Of a stretch of 64,000 nucleotides of DNA, positions 13,239 to 24,147 are shown piece by piece. Position 1 is the stretch's first letter. Each line of letters starts with the position of its first letter. Made by a program: the position numbers and the translations under genes. The notes under the pieces are model-generated. The model made no database searches. It saw only the letters and a program-made list of their open reading frames with translations, and had not been told where the DNA came from. Source of the stretch: Zhengitettix transpicula (taxonomy: Eukaryota > Arthropoda > Insecta > Orthoptera > Tetrigidae); NCBI GenBank assembly GCA_037074705.1, contig CM073592.1, positions 21,610,629 to 21,674,628 on the forward strand, in the 5' to 3' direction.

Positions 13239-13330
13239 AGAAAGCAAGAAGCCCTCAATTTTAACTATAGATACCCCATTGACAAATACTTTAAATGACC
13301 TTTCTCAGGAACATTTTATTGTGAAATTTG
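13239..13330 (+). repeat. Duplicated flank B, right part
   Basis: CCCTCAATTTTAACTATA and then GATACCCCATTGACA resume the repeat shared with 9583-9598 plus 10825-10845. In copy B these two pieces are contiguous, which gives the empty site for the L1 insertion. Confidence 0.6.
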
Positions 13331-14248
13331 GTTAACACAAATATCAAAGCCATAGTATTTGATTACTGAAAAAAAAATTAAATTTATTCACTTTATAAAA
13401 CTAACATAATAAAAAAATACGTTTCACCTAAAAAATCACAAACAAAATTTTCAGAGCACCATTTGAGTACATTTTAAAAATTAGCCAGTCACGCTATCGA
13501 CAAAAAGAATTGTTTTAGTCATAAATGAGTGTTTATTGAATATGTGTAGGCTGGTCGTACCTACAACACTAGTCAAAATATTACAAAAAATTTGATTTAA
13601 TATGAATTTAAAATTATTTTTTTTCAGCAATAATATGACCTATAAGGTTTTTTTGAAAAGAAATAGCCTACATGGGGAAAGGCATTCGTCAGCTGATGTA
13701 AAAAATTAGATTCTTCTTCTTTCGGAGAGCAAGTAGAAAACATGCTTTTGACTGAGGGTTCCGTTGATATATCTTTTAATAAATTATTCCTAGCACTGAG
13801 AGCCACGAGACAATATGTTATCGAGTCGTATAAGTACTTAAATTAATGTTATATTTATTCGGGGGACGAGTAGGGGACATTTCGACTAAGAAACTTGTTT
13901 AATTGGTTTTTGTAATATAAATGCAATTTGTATATTTTGGCTGAGTTGTCTAATCTTCATGGAGAATTAAATGTAATTGTCCTTTGGCCATCGGAGTTAC
14001 AAGTTATCTTTTTACGGAATTCGTTGATTAACAGCCTTATTTTCATACCTTATTTATTTTATAACGTAATGGGGATATAGGGAGTGACATGACAGGTTTT
14101 TCTATCTTGTACTACGGCCATTATTATTTTTGAATTAACCGAAAGGCCGACAATTTAACCCTGAGATACAATTTGTGTTATAAAAAGAAATTTTTTTTCT
14201 TATCTCTGGTTCTTTATGTAATTATATATTTAATATTTTTTCCAATTT
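13331..14248. other. AT-rich non-coding stretch
   Basis: No gene or repeat recognised. The one minus-strand frame of 60 codons (13624-13806) has no recognisable domain. Confidence 0.5.
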
Positions 14249-14260
14249 ATAAGAGCAGTG

Positions 14261-14581
14261 CTGCCTCCTAAACTGGTCGAGGCACGGAGAAGGGAATGCT
14301 GCGACCCCACAGCAAACTCCTCTCCCGCTATCGGAAAGGCGTGGGACAAGTACTCAATGCCCGACCTACCTGATGCAGGTTTTTCTAGGGTTTATCCTGC
14401 ATTTCTTTTAGGCGAATGCCGGGTAGGATCCTTAAAATATAGCCCGTGGGCCCTAGTTAACCCTTGGCTACCTCCCTCTACCCTTCCGCATCCCCCCTTT
14501 CAAATCCCTTTCCTATGCTATAAGAGGGGAGTTGCCACTATGTGGATTACCCTATACATAGCCTGTGTACACCCAAGAAAA
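14261..14581 (+). mobile_element. Retroposon family R, copy R1 (5'-truncated)
   Basis: It starts within the family body (CTGCCTCCTAAACTGGTCG), runs through GCACGGAGAAGGGAATGCTG, GGGACAAGTACTCAATGCCC, the CCCTAGTTAACCC-like block and CCTATGCTATAAGAGGGGAG, and ends in a degraded A-rich tail (CACCCAAGAAAA). Near-identical 12-base flanks, ATAAGAGCAGTG at 14249-14260 and ATAAGAACAGTG at 14582-14593, are a target-site duplication with one mismatch. Truncated 5' end, A-rich 3' end and long duplication together indicate LINE-type target-primed retroposition. An open frame of 138 codons (14258-14674) crosses the copy. Confidence 0.8.
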
Positions 14582-14593
14582 ATAAGAACAGTG

Positions 14594-15109
14594 GAACAGA
14601 TTGTTCATTACAAAATTCTTAATTATAGCAATAAACACTTACAGAAGAATATGCTACTGGGACAAAGTATGTAAAGCGTACCCCAACTAATCTGACGTAA
14701 GTAATTATTTTTTTACTTGTGATGTTCTTTCTGTTTGGCGTCTTCCACGTCTAACTAGACTAAATTACTTATTACCTTTATTTTAATTATTATTTTGCGA
14801 TAATTGCACAGTCTTTATGAGTATCATTGGTGCTTGTTCGTGTAGTTCCATTTAGTTAATGAAAACGTCAACGACTGGTCTCCGCGCTGATACTCTTGGA
14901 ATGGTTTTCATAATTAATTATAAATGTATGAACACAGAGAAATTTGTCAGATTGGAATTTATTAACCAAAAAAAAAAGAAATTCCCGCAACGTTTCGTTC
15001 TCAATCCAGGACTTCATTAAGTGTACAATGGTGTAATTATAAGAATTTATATAAAAATAAATACTTTTAAACAAGTGCTGTCTAATAATAAATAAATTTA
15101 TATAAACTA
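14594..15109. other. AT-rich non-coding stretch
   Basis: Nothing recognised. A 68-codon minus-strand frame (14868-15074) shows no domain. Confidence 0.5.
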
Positions 15110-15240
15110 TTATTTTTACTGCTTCCTGGAAATTGTGTTGGTATCAGACAAATATTCTCTGTTAAATGGTTTACATAAATTAGAATCATATTTTGTTAAT
15201 TATATACAACTGAATATGCCCCTCAACATTTCCAAATTTT
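15110..15240 (+). repeat. Second copy of the 4130-4290 repeat
   Basis: TCTGTTAAATGGTTTACATA, then ATTTTGTTAATTATATACAAC and ACTGAATATGCCCCTCAACA, parallel the block at 4192-4262. The hammerhead-like boxes of the other copy are more decayed here, with CTGAATA and no GAAAC box. Confidence 0.5.
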
Positions 15241-17321
15241 TAAAATAATTTTTTGAGTATATAAAATGTCATAAAATAGATTTAATTTAGAATTTACATT
15301 AATTAACACGTTATTCTGCAAATTTGGCTATGTTCATACACTTATAATTATATTGAAGTCAGATAAATCAGTTTTAAATATATTTCCGACGTTTTCTCTA
15401 GGGGTCGTATGTGATAACGTTGTTCTTCAACTAACCTTTCTTTTAAAAATAGAATTAAACATTCCTCTAGTTTTTTAAATACAATCTGATGCAGGGCCAG
15501 GCGAAGGTTCGAGTAGTGGATGATTTGTTTTCTCTCGTCTTGTAAACCAAAATTTTATTTATTACCTCCTGCCGGTTTGTTATGATATGTTCACACTTAC
15601 GTTTTGTTTTCCGATACCCGTTTCAGTTTTTTCAAACTACAAGAGTCTTCTCTTTACATTTCCTATTTAGAAAATAGTAATTGAATTTCGTGAAATAGAA
15701 CGAGAGAGAGAGAGAGAGAGTTAGAGAGAGACGCACCAGAGAGGAGACGAGCGTCTATGCAAATCGGGTCGTGGTGAGGCTTATCGCTGGATTACACTGT
15801 AGTGTCCCTAGACGGACAGTAACATCCCCCCTAAGCTGATTAGGGACAGATACAATAGAGCCGTAATTACCCTACGCCACCTGGGTTCCGATTCCTTGTC
15901 ATTTCCTCCCCTCGAAGACGCTGTAAACTTGTCCTCCAGAGATTGTTCTCAAGAAATATTGCGCAACTCGTCGACTCTCACTTGTATTCATCTACTGTAA
16001 ATCAGAAGAACCAACTCAGAAATTCTCCTAAGTATTTTTGTGAACGTGTTAAAGTAACAGAAAGGCAACAAAAACTATTCACTGATATTCATCTGACGGT
16101 AAGTATAAATAAGTCCATCCACCAAGTAAAAAAAAAATTGTATTAAATACAATTTAATAAAGGAATTACACGAGAAAAAAAATTAATTTAATTAATTTAG
16201 TGAAATGATCCTCTTACACACATTTATTCATTTGTGTGATAGAAACATTTTTCACCCGATTTCAAAATTTATAATATTTTTAATTAGCAACAAAACATGT
16301 AGATAAATTAATTAAAAAACAATGAGATTATTTGGACTTTTTACTCATTTAAACTATAACGACGTATACAGTCGTTATATTTAATTAATTTCATCACATT
16401 AAAATATTTTTTAAAAAGGAGTACAAATTTGTGACATAACTGAGACCAAAGTTAAATTTATGCAATACAACAAAAACTCTTCATGACCTTCTCGAAGTCA
16501 AAATTTTGATTCAACGACGAGTGGAAAGTTTCATTATCAGGTTTATAAACATATTAAAAAAAATACCGTAGACTACCTAACGCAACAAATAAAAACAGTG
16601 TAAATAATATAATAGACACTGACCGTAACCTTTTAGTATAAAACGAATGTATCTGTTAAGAAGAGAAGTGGTCAAGTAACAGAAAGACAACAGGTTTCTA
16701 TTTACCATCAACTTTTTTTTTTTCACAGAAAATAATAAGGGTTTAGCTTTCTTGCCCTACTTATATATATATATATATGGGTGTATGGAAAGATTTATTC
16801 GACTTGAAAAAAAAACTGTAAAAATAAGTCTATCCCCCCCCTCCCCAAACCCAAGGATTAAATTCCACGTAACGCAAAATTAATTATGGTGTTGTGAAGT
16901 CTATATAATTTCAGGGAAACAATATCAATTTATTTACAACTGAAAATTGTACATATTTTTTTTAAAAAAATTAGTAAATAAAAATCCAAAACAAAACAAC
17001 GGTACTGAGACCGAGACAGGAAGCGCGCTGAAAAACCCGCACGGATTTTAATTGGATTAAATCATGTGTATGACAGTCGTGTCGAACACACAATGAATTC
17101 GGAATTTTTTTTAAAATTGAACTGTTGGGAACGCAGTGCATGACAAATTGGTGTGGGAAAATGGTTTGCTTCCTTGACTACCCGGTAGGTGTTAATTTTA
17201 TACAGAGAACTAGGGTGGCACATCAGATTTATATTTAAGTTGTATAAATATTAATTTATAGAAGACATAAAGGGAAAAAAATAGGTTTCACAATTGATAA
17301 TCTATATGCGACAAAGTTATA
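15241..17321. other. Non-coding stretch with a GA microsatellite
   Basis: A perfect GA run occupies 15702-15720 followed by TTAGAGAGAG. The following GC-richer 200 bases (15725-15920) look like unique sequence, but no exon is defensible. A TA run lies near 16762-16778. Otherwise AT-rich. Confidence 0.5.
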
Positions 17322-17496
17322 GTCGGCACCACGAAAATGTAATATCAAGGCCATGGACAGTATGTTGTCAAACATTGTGTCCAATAATGCGGCTGACTAG
17401 ACTGGTAGTGAGGGGGTGCACAATCAGGCAACACCGCTGCACGAGGTCTACGGGGCTAGCCAGTTGACCTCGATATTACATTTTCGTGACGCCGAC
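17322..17496. mobile_element. 175-bp MITE with TA target duplication
   Basis: Terminal inverted repeats: GTCGGCACCACGAAAATGTA at the left, and at the right the reverse complement of GTCGGCGTCACGAAAATGTA. Both continue through ATATC(A/G)AGG, giving ~29 bp with three mismatches. The element is bounded by TA at 17320-17321 and 17497-17498. The interior (~117 bp) has no coding capacity. TA duplications suit the Tc1/mariner/IS630 group. I found no second copy in the window. Confidence 0.75.
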
Positions 17497-18877
17497 TACA
17501 CTTTCTAAAAATAAACAGTAATGTATTCAGAAATTGATGAATAAACCCTTATAGATAAATCTTGATGACTGTTCTCAGATAATTATTCATTGAATTGAGA
17601 TAGTAACAATTTAATTTATTTATAAAATAGCTACTCATTAACAATTTTAAAAAAAGTATCTAATTAAACCAATCCAAAATTTGTCAACAGAATCATTTAT
17701 TTGGAATATTTATCAAAGACGCTAATTTTTAACAACCTAACCTAACCCTAGTTGTGTCTTCCACCTTATATTTTAAGGTTTCTGTCATATAAATCCCGAA
17801 AAATACAACGAATTCAATTCTATTAATATTATTGTTACACTAAAATATTTGTCTTTCCCGTCAAGAAGTCAAACCATAAAAATCAATATTGTTTTTTTAA
17901 AGTTTATCCTCAACATTTTTCTTACTAAAAACATAAACACTTTAATTCCTGAGTAATATAAGATTTAGAAGCTGTTGTCAGGACCAAAGAGTTTCAAAAG
18001 TAGTTTTTTTTGTAAGAGAAATGTAAAATTTATATTTATTTTACTACATATAACTGCATCGATGGCAAATTCGCCAGCAGCATATTAAGCATCAATCACG
18101 GCGATAAAACTGCTCAACAGTGTGTACCAGCAGATAACCTCTTTCAAATTTTACATAGAAAGTGGAAAAGTTTCCCACCATAATCACGGATTAACGATTA
18201 TGGTTTTTTTTTTCGAGAGGTGGGGGGAGAATCTCAGAATATTGGCAGACGGCAGGAGCGAGTTAAAGACGACGCTAAAGCGGAGAAGTGGGGGGTTTAT
18301 TGGGCCAAACAAAACGACATCCACACACACACACACACACACACAATACCTTATTAAAGCCGTTAAATTTTACGTTCATCTTCCTCCTTTCAGGAGAAAA
18401 GTCTTAACACGCTGATGGTCGTGCTTTAGTGTGGATGAGTGCCATTGTTAACTTGGGAATGAAGATTGAGCCTGGAGGTTTCACGACTTTGGTGAGTATA
18501 TTACCACGGCCAGTTCATTATTGTAGGCTGATTTGCTGTAATAAGGTGAGGAAGGCAAACAAATCTCTTTTTCAGGTATGAAAACGTGGGAATGAAAGTA
18601 TTCTCAACATTTAATGGAAGGGAGGAAAAATACTTACCACTCATCTTCATCGTGAAATCAAATGTGTTACAGAATTTAATTTTGGAATTTTTTTTTTACA
18701 GACGCGTCGCACGTTACACCAGCATAAGTTTATAACCTTGTCACATCTGTATCCGAACACGCAGGTTTTTATATAAATTTCCACATGTGTCTTCTGAAAG
18801 AGAAGTAATAAATCAGTCCACATACTCATCCAAAAATATTTTTATTTTTACTATTTAGCTTGCATATGTATACAACT
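17497..18877. other. Non-coding stretch with a CA microsatellite
   Basis: A CA run spans about 18321-18345, inside a 97-codon frame that is composition-driven. A short CCTAACCTAACCC string near 17733-17747 resembles two and a half units of the insect telomere repeat. No gene recognised. Confidence 0.5.
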
Positions 18878-19115
18878 ATTTACCTATCGCTTATTTTTAT
18901 CTCTAACAATAATTTTTTTAAAAAAATTAAACTCTTGGTATTCTTTACATCATTATGCAATATTAATCCTCTATCAAAATTAATTTTTTTTGTACTTCTT
19001 AGATTCAGATGCTCAATAAAAAACATGTTCCCTTCCCCTGGTGTCATGATTATGAATATCTAATTATATTTCAGTAAAAATATTTCCCCTTATCTATTCT
19101 ATAAATAAAAATTAA
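18878..19115 (+). repeat. Inverted repeat arm, left (partner 21925-22168)
   Basis: CTATTTACCTATC, TTATCTCTAACAATA, TTACATCATTA, AATATTAATCCTCTAT, TTAGATTCAGATGCTCAATA, GGTGTCATGATTATG and ATTTCCCCTTATCTATT all reappear in reverse order and complement at 22168-21925. The match is diverged but continuous over roughly 240 bases. No open frame or poly(A) tail identifies the element type. Confidence 0.75.
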
Positions 19116-19299
19116 CTCATAATACAAAATTCGGTCTCAAATATTTAAAAATTTTAATTTATTAAACATATCTTACAATATTTATTTTTCATTCAAGATA
19201 GGAGATCTTAATCCTCTATTCCATATTACTTCTAATTTATTTATAACATTACTAGTTACATCAAATATTAATGAATTGCGAAAACGTAATATATTGACC

Positions 19300-19584
19300 C
19301 TCCTGGTAGGTAGGTGTAGACGGGCTACGTCTAGGGTAATCAACATTGTGGCAACTCCCGTCTTATAGCATAGGAAAGAGAGTGAAGGGGGGATGCGGAA
19401 AGGTAGAGGAAGGTAGTCAAGGGTTAACTAGGGCCCCCGGGCCATGGTTTAAGTATCCTATCCGGCAATTCGCTTCAAAGTGATGCAGGGAAAACCCTAG
19501 AAAAACCTGCATCAGGTAGGTCGGGCATTTCGTACTTGTCCCACGCCCTTCCGATGGCGGGAGAGGGGTTTTCTGTGGGGTCGC
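19300..19584 (-). mobile_element. Retroposon family R, copy R2 (truncated, interrupted)
   Basis: Minus-strand family sequence from the tail region (GGGTAATCAACATTGTGGCA on plus) through AGGGGGGATGCGGAAAGGTA, GGTTAACTAGGGCCCC and the GTAGGTCGGGCATT block to TTTTCTGTGGGGTCGC, where it stops against the poly(T) of R3. It is the most diverged of the long copies. The break lies exactly at the tail of R3, so R3 probably inserted into it; GTGGGGTC (19575-19582) and GTGGGGAC (20107-20114) could be the duplication. Confidence 0.7.
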
Positions 19585-20106
19585 TTTTTTTTTTAGGGCA
19601 ACAGGCTACATGAGGGTAATCCACTTGGGCAACTCCCCTTTAATAGCGTAGGAAGGGATTTGAATGGGGGGATGCGGAAGGGTAGAGGAAGGTAGCCAAG
19701 GGTTAACTAGGGCCCCCGGGCTATATTTTAAGGATCCTACCCGGCATCCGCCTAAAGAAATGCAAGGAAAACCATAAAAAAAACCTGCATCAGGTAGGTC
19801 GGGCATTGGGTACTTGTCCCACGCCCTTCCGATATCGGGAGAAGAGTTTGTTGTGGGGACGCAGCATTCCCTTCTTCGTGCCTCGACCAGTTTAGGAGGC
19901 AGCTGGCCGACTATTCCAATGGGAATAGCGGACAACTCTTACCGTTTCCCAAGGTCTGTGACCCAGGAACATACACCTCTAAGAACCGGTCGAGGTGCCT
20001 CGGCTTGCGGGAACCTTAGTTCAAAAACGGACAGGAAAAGGCATCCCCGAAGGTAGCCCCGTCGTATCTCTCCTACAAGGTTCTGCCTGCGAGAGACAGT
20101 CTTTCG
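19585..20106 (-). mobile_element. Retroposon family R, copy R3 (near full length)
   Basis: Poly(T) at 19585-19594 is the poly(A) tail of a minus-strand retroposon. The family body follows, including GGGCAACAGGCTACATGAGG, GGTTAACTAGGGCCCCCGGG, TCGGGCATTGGGTACTTGTC and GCAGCTGGCCGACTATTCC. The 5' part follows, with CCGAGGCACCTCGACC-type sequence and the GCAGGCAGAACC segment near 20080. A 109-codon minus frame (19606-19935) reads through most of it; its translation shares AWDKYPMPDLPDAGF with the frames in R1 and R5. Confidence 0.8.
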
Positions 20107-21924
20107 TGGGGACAACTCTTACCGTATCTAATCCTCTTTTAAGAATATCAATATCTATTTCACCTCTCAGCGTCATTTTTTGCTGTTGAATCGTCCGCAA
20201 CAACTATCACAATGTTGTAAACCCGACATCCTCGGCTTATCCAATACCGTGCAACTATAAATACATTCTAAACAAGTTGGGTGAAACACTGAAATTAAAT
20301 TACTGCAAAGAAAGGAAAACAAACACAAAGAGCTAAATACTAAATCAAAGGAGATCTTTAAAAATCCGGGAAATTTGTCCGTAATGTTTATTTACTCAAA
20401 TAATTTGCTTGCTGAGTAAATGAACGTTTTTTAACTTTCAGCGGAGAGTTATTTTGTATTCTCTTAGATGCAATGTATGCTGGTTTAGATTAAATTGAAT
20501 ATTTGAGTACGGGCCTCACGCTTTGATTGCAAAGTTTTTATTCTTTTTTTGGCCAGTGGATTTACAAGCCCATAAGGCATTTATTTAGCTGCATGCGAGT
20601 CCTTGCTTTCTGCGTCCGAAGAAGTATAAGTAAAGGGATTTAACGACTCTAAAAGGAATTTATGGTAAGGCCTCGTCGCTTTGAATACATGCGTTTAATA
20701 ATTTATTTTAATATTGTCGTTAAAACCCTCCCGCTCCTCCGTCGCTCTTTAGCTTTATCCACATGAACATAGAACACCGACGGTAACGCAATAAATCGCA
20801 CGCTATAAACTTTTCTTCGAATAAGGAAGGAGGAAGCAATGAAGGCAGCAGGCCGATTTCGAAATTATGGTAATACGGTAGCTCGCGCGTCGTATTTTAT
20901 AGTTTTGTTTTGATCGCAGAGCCGTAAAGTGAGGACTTTACTGCTGCTTGCAAGAGACAAGGGAGGAGGAGAGGAGAAAGGGAAGAATTTTCCAGAGGGG
21001 ATATGCGAGGAGGGCCAGGATAATGAGGAGGACACGCTCGGATTAAATACGGAGAGTAAGGACGTGGAAGGAGTGAGGCCAGGCCACAGCTGCCAGGTGA
21101 AGATCCCTCTTTGTGAGGGTGGGAAGGATAGAGAGAGAGACGGACTCAGTAAATGGGGATGGAGCGCTAAATAATTATGCGGGACACATTTTGACGCCCG
21201 GGCCGATCGTAAAAGAGCGACATTAATTTTCACTGGGAATCAATAAAAGGGATGGGAGGTCCGGCGGTTAAATACATGTGGGAGAATATAGGAGCGGGAT
21301 GAGACAGAGTAGGTGGATCTCGCCATTGTTCGCTCGTGACAGTAAAATGAGACACTATAAAAGTCATGGCGGTGAATGTCGTAGTCGGGAGGGAGGGAGA
21401 AAGTAGATAATGGTGGATGGATGGAAATGAGTCACTACAATGGGCCACAAAGATCACTGAAGCACAACGGTGATAAGCGAAACGACGCTTCCGCAAAGGA
21501 CAACCCCAATACTTTTCCCAATGAGGTTTCCGCATTTCAATATTTTCTATCTATTGTGTCAGAGAAAGACGTTTATCTTCCACAGAAAATGACGGGAATG
21601 TGAACTTTTCATAAAAATATATATTTTTTGAAGAGAGAGAGAGCCCAAACAAATATAACAATTTACCTTTCAGAAAAGAAAAGAAGAACTTATTTTGTGG
21701 TTATTTGGCGAAGTTAAATGAAAACTCTTCTACTCACAATTAACCATTTAGTGTATAATTTTTGCATTTTTTTAAAATTAAATTTCATAAGATGCATTTT
21801 TGTGAAAAAATTAGAAAAAAATAACCAAAAAAATATCCAACGAGACCAAAGTCAATTTGGCTCATGATGTTTCACAGATTCAACATAAATATAATTAGGT
21901 CTGATTTATCAATAATTCAAATTA
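20107..21924. other. Unique non-coding stretch with GC-richer, purine-rich patch
   Basis: 20350-20860 is moderately AT-rich. 20865-21540 is GC-richer and purine-rich on plus, which produces overlapping frames on both strands (20865-21233 minus, 122 codons; 20929-21174 plus, 81; 21230-21535 minus, 101). None has a recognisable domain. The patch contrasts with the flanking repeats and could be a conserved non-coding or untranslated segment, but the sequence alone does not show which. Confidence 0.4.
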
Positions 21925-22168
21925 ATTGGATAATTATAATTTTTTATTTATATAATAGATAAGGGGAAATATTTTTATTAAAAGAAAATTAGATGTCCAT
22001 AATCATGGCACCAGGGAGAGGGAACATTTTTTTATTGAGCATCTAAATCTAAGCAGTAAAATTTAATTTTTATAGAAGATTAATATTCTTTAATGATGTA
22101 ATAGTTTAAATGTATTTTTTTAAAAAAAATATATTGTTAGAGATAAAAAATGATAGGTAAATAGTCAG
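21925..22168 (-). repeat. Inverted repeat arm, right (partner 18878-19115)
   Basis: This is the reverse complement of the left arm, for example AATAGATAAGGGGAAAT, TATTGAGCATCTAAATCTAA and TTAGAGATAAAAAATGATAGG followed by TAAATAG. The two arms enclose about 2.8 kb that holds R2, R3 and the GC-richer patch. Confidence 0.75.
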
Positions 22169-22945
22169 AAAATACTCAGATTGACACTTAAATTTTTTTT
22201 CTTATAAAAAAACACATAAAAGAACTCAGAGAAAATAAATATTCTGAAATTTTCCGGCGGGTAGAAAAATCTGGCTTGAAGGGGTTGACTCAGAGAAAGC
22301 TAGGACAGGCGTACTTTAACATGTCCACGGATGCCAAAAATTTCAAATTTCCTTAAGTGCATGTTGTTTCCGATCTGCATCACAAATTAGCTCTCTTAGA
22401 AACCAACAGATGCCTCTGGGGTGATGCTATAAGTTACGTTGTATATATACATCAATAAAGGGTTAAGATAGGATTTTACGGAAAGAACCTAAGTGGAACT
22501 GTAAGATTCATTTGAAATGTGATTTAAGATCTGTTTTTACTACCCCCCTCCACCTCCCCAAAACCCGACAACTATATTTTTCCGAAATGAAATACATTTC
22601 GTAATGGTCGTTTTATGTCTAAAGCCAAGTCAATAACACTTAATCATAAGGGAATGGAACGAAGAAATCATTGAGGAAACCGTTAATAAAACAACACATT
22701 ATTGCGATTTACTGCGGCGATAAGGACGACCATGGGAGGTTTATTTGTCGGTCCCGAGGAAGACAGAGAGGGTCGAATCTATTGCTCTTTCCGTAGTTAG
22801 TAAACCCGGCGCATAAATTACGCAGCGAATTATCGGCAGGGAAAACTTTTGCGGAACGTTTTTCCCGGAAAACAAGACCGCGAAGCTGAGTGCTTGCAGA
22901 ATTTGAGGAACGGCAAAACATGCTGTATTATGCATCCTAATGCTT

Positions 22946-22978
<33 letters not shown>

Positions 22979-23591
22979 GTCTGTACTGGTGTTCTCCAGC
23001 CTTATTACTCTTCATTATAAATGTATACTGGAGCATATATATGTCTCTATTGGTGCGTCGTAATATATCTTGCCGTGGTAACTATATGGGCCATTTGTAT
23101 ACTTTAAGTACGGTAATAATCACTTCCTTAAAATATAGATCGTGGGAGCCCCCACTCATGTCTCTGCTAAAAACACATCGTGGTTTGTGTGTGCGCGAGT
23201 CTGTAAAGGGCCTCCGTCGTTGTACGTAAATTCTCGCTATCGTGATTTATACAGAGAAACTAATTTATTTATTAACATGTCTAGAGAAGTCTGACTGATT
23301 AGTTAAATGAAAAAAAAACACGGTCAAAGGACCACCGTGGATGAGCCAGAGTTTTAAGACAAGTGAACTGATTGAACAGAAGTGGCCATTTTAAATAAAT
23401 ATAGAAGTTTGTTACGCAAATATATATATATATATAAAGAAAATAAGGCAGAAAAAATTCCGAAACCCCCATTGAATCACCAAGAATTTTAGAAGTGTGA
23501 TTAATTTAACAGTGGCTGTATGATATTAGTCCTATTAAATTTTAAATTAACTGCCTTTATTTACAGACACATTAAAATATTTTATCAAACA
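22169..23591. other. Non-coding stretch with CT microsatellite
   Basis: A CT run occupies 22946-22976; the 126-codon frame across it (22849-23229) reads Ser-Leu repeats and is composition-driven. A short TA run lies near 23421-23436. No domain or RNA gene is visible. Confidence 0.5.
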
Positions 23592-23617
23592 CAACGATGT
23601 TTCAATGCCATCATCAG
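23592..23617 (-). ncRNA. Hammerhead-like motif, compact variant
   Basis: Minus strand reads CTGATGA (23617-23611), TGGCATT, GAAACATCGTTGT. The two catalytic boxes are intact but the second stem has collapsed to a few bases. It is likely a decayed copy or a related repeat rather than a working ribozyme. Confidence 0.4.
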
Positions 23618-23742
23618 GTTATTTCTTATACTTCTACACCAAAAAAATAACAGAACTTTAACAAAGATTGAAGCCTTTCCCGGTGCAGTTGTTCAATATA
23701 TTGTTCTCGGAGTTCAACCGGGTTTTGCATAATTGTAGAACG

Positions 23743-23782
23743 CAACGTTTCGACGACTAAAAGCTCTGTCGTCATCTTCTTT
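23743..23782 (-). ncRNA. Hammerhead-like motif with perfect stem II
   Basis: Minus strand reads GAAGA, then GACGAC, loop AGAGCTTTTA, GTCGTC, then GAAACGTTGCG. The 6-bp stem is perfect and is followed by the GAAAC box. The 5' box is degraded relative to CTGATGA. It lies 200-300 bp from the SINE promoter-like region. Confidence 0.45.
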
Positions 23783-24004
23783 TTTTTTAATTAATTTAAT
23801 TAAATTATCAATTAGATGAAAGTCACAAATTTTATAGGAATAATGTTCAAATTGAACAAAATTTATTAAAACGTAATTTATCAAAAATGTTATATAACGA
23901 AACGACTGTAAACACGCTAAATTCACATAATGGTGCTTTAAAATTAAGTAAAATTTATAAACAAAATTTTTAAACTTAAGATATAATTTCTTGAAAAATT
24001 TTGA

Positions 24005-24147
24005 AATATATATGTAAGTATTTGACCGTCTACCTGGTAAGCGGGAAGTCCCGGGTTCGATTCCTGGCCCAGTCGAAATTTTCTCATCCTGATACTTTAA
24101 TTTAAACATGCCTTTACGGCTTGGTGCTTCTGAAAGCATTGAGTCTA
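24005..24147 (+). mobile_element. tRNA-derived SINE fragment
   Basis: GGGTTCGATTCC (24053-24064) is a consensus RNA polymerase III B box. Upstream CTACCTGGTAAGCGGGAAG resembles a tRNA anticodon arm with loop CTGGTAA (anticodon GGT, threonine-like). The A-box region is degraded. After the tRNA part come CCCAGTCGAAATTTTCTC and an ATACTTTAATTTAAACATGC body. It ends where the Helitron-like element begins at 24148. The family is inferred from structure; no second copy is present in the window. Confidence 0.6.

Noticed and set aside
17733..17750. Interstitial telomere repeat (CCTAA)n
   Set aside because: Only about two and a half units, which occurs by chance in AT-rich DNA.
22849..23229. 126-codon frame as a gene
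   Set aside because: It is opened by the CT microsatellite, which encodes a Ser-Leu run; the rest shows no domain.
24005..24080. A genuine tRNA gene
   Set aside because: The B box is good but the A box and acceptor stem do not form; the 3' body is that of a SINE.
23714..24139. 141-codon minus frame with IEPGTSRLPGR as a protein
   Set aside because: This is the translation of the SINE's tRNA-like part, a common artefact in predicted proteomes.
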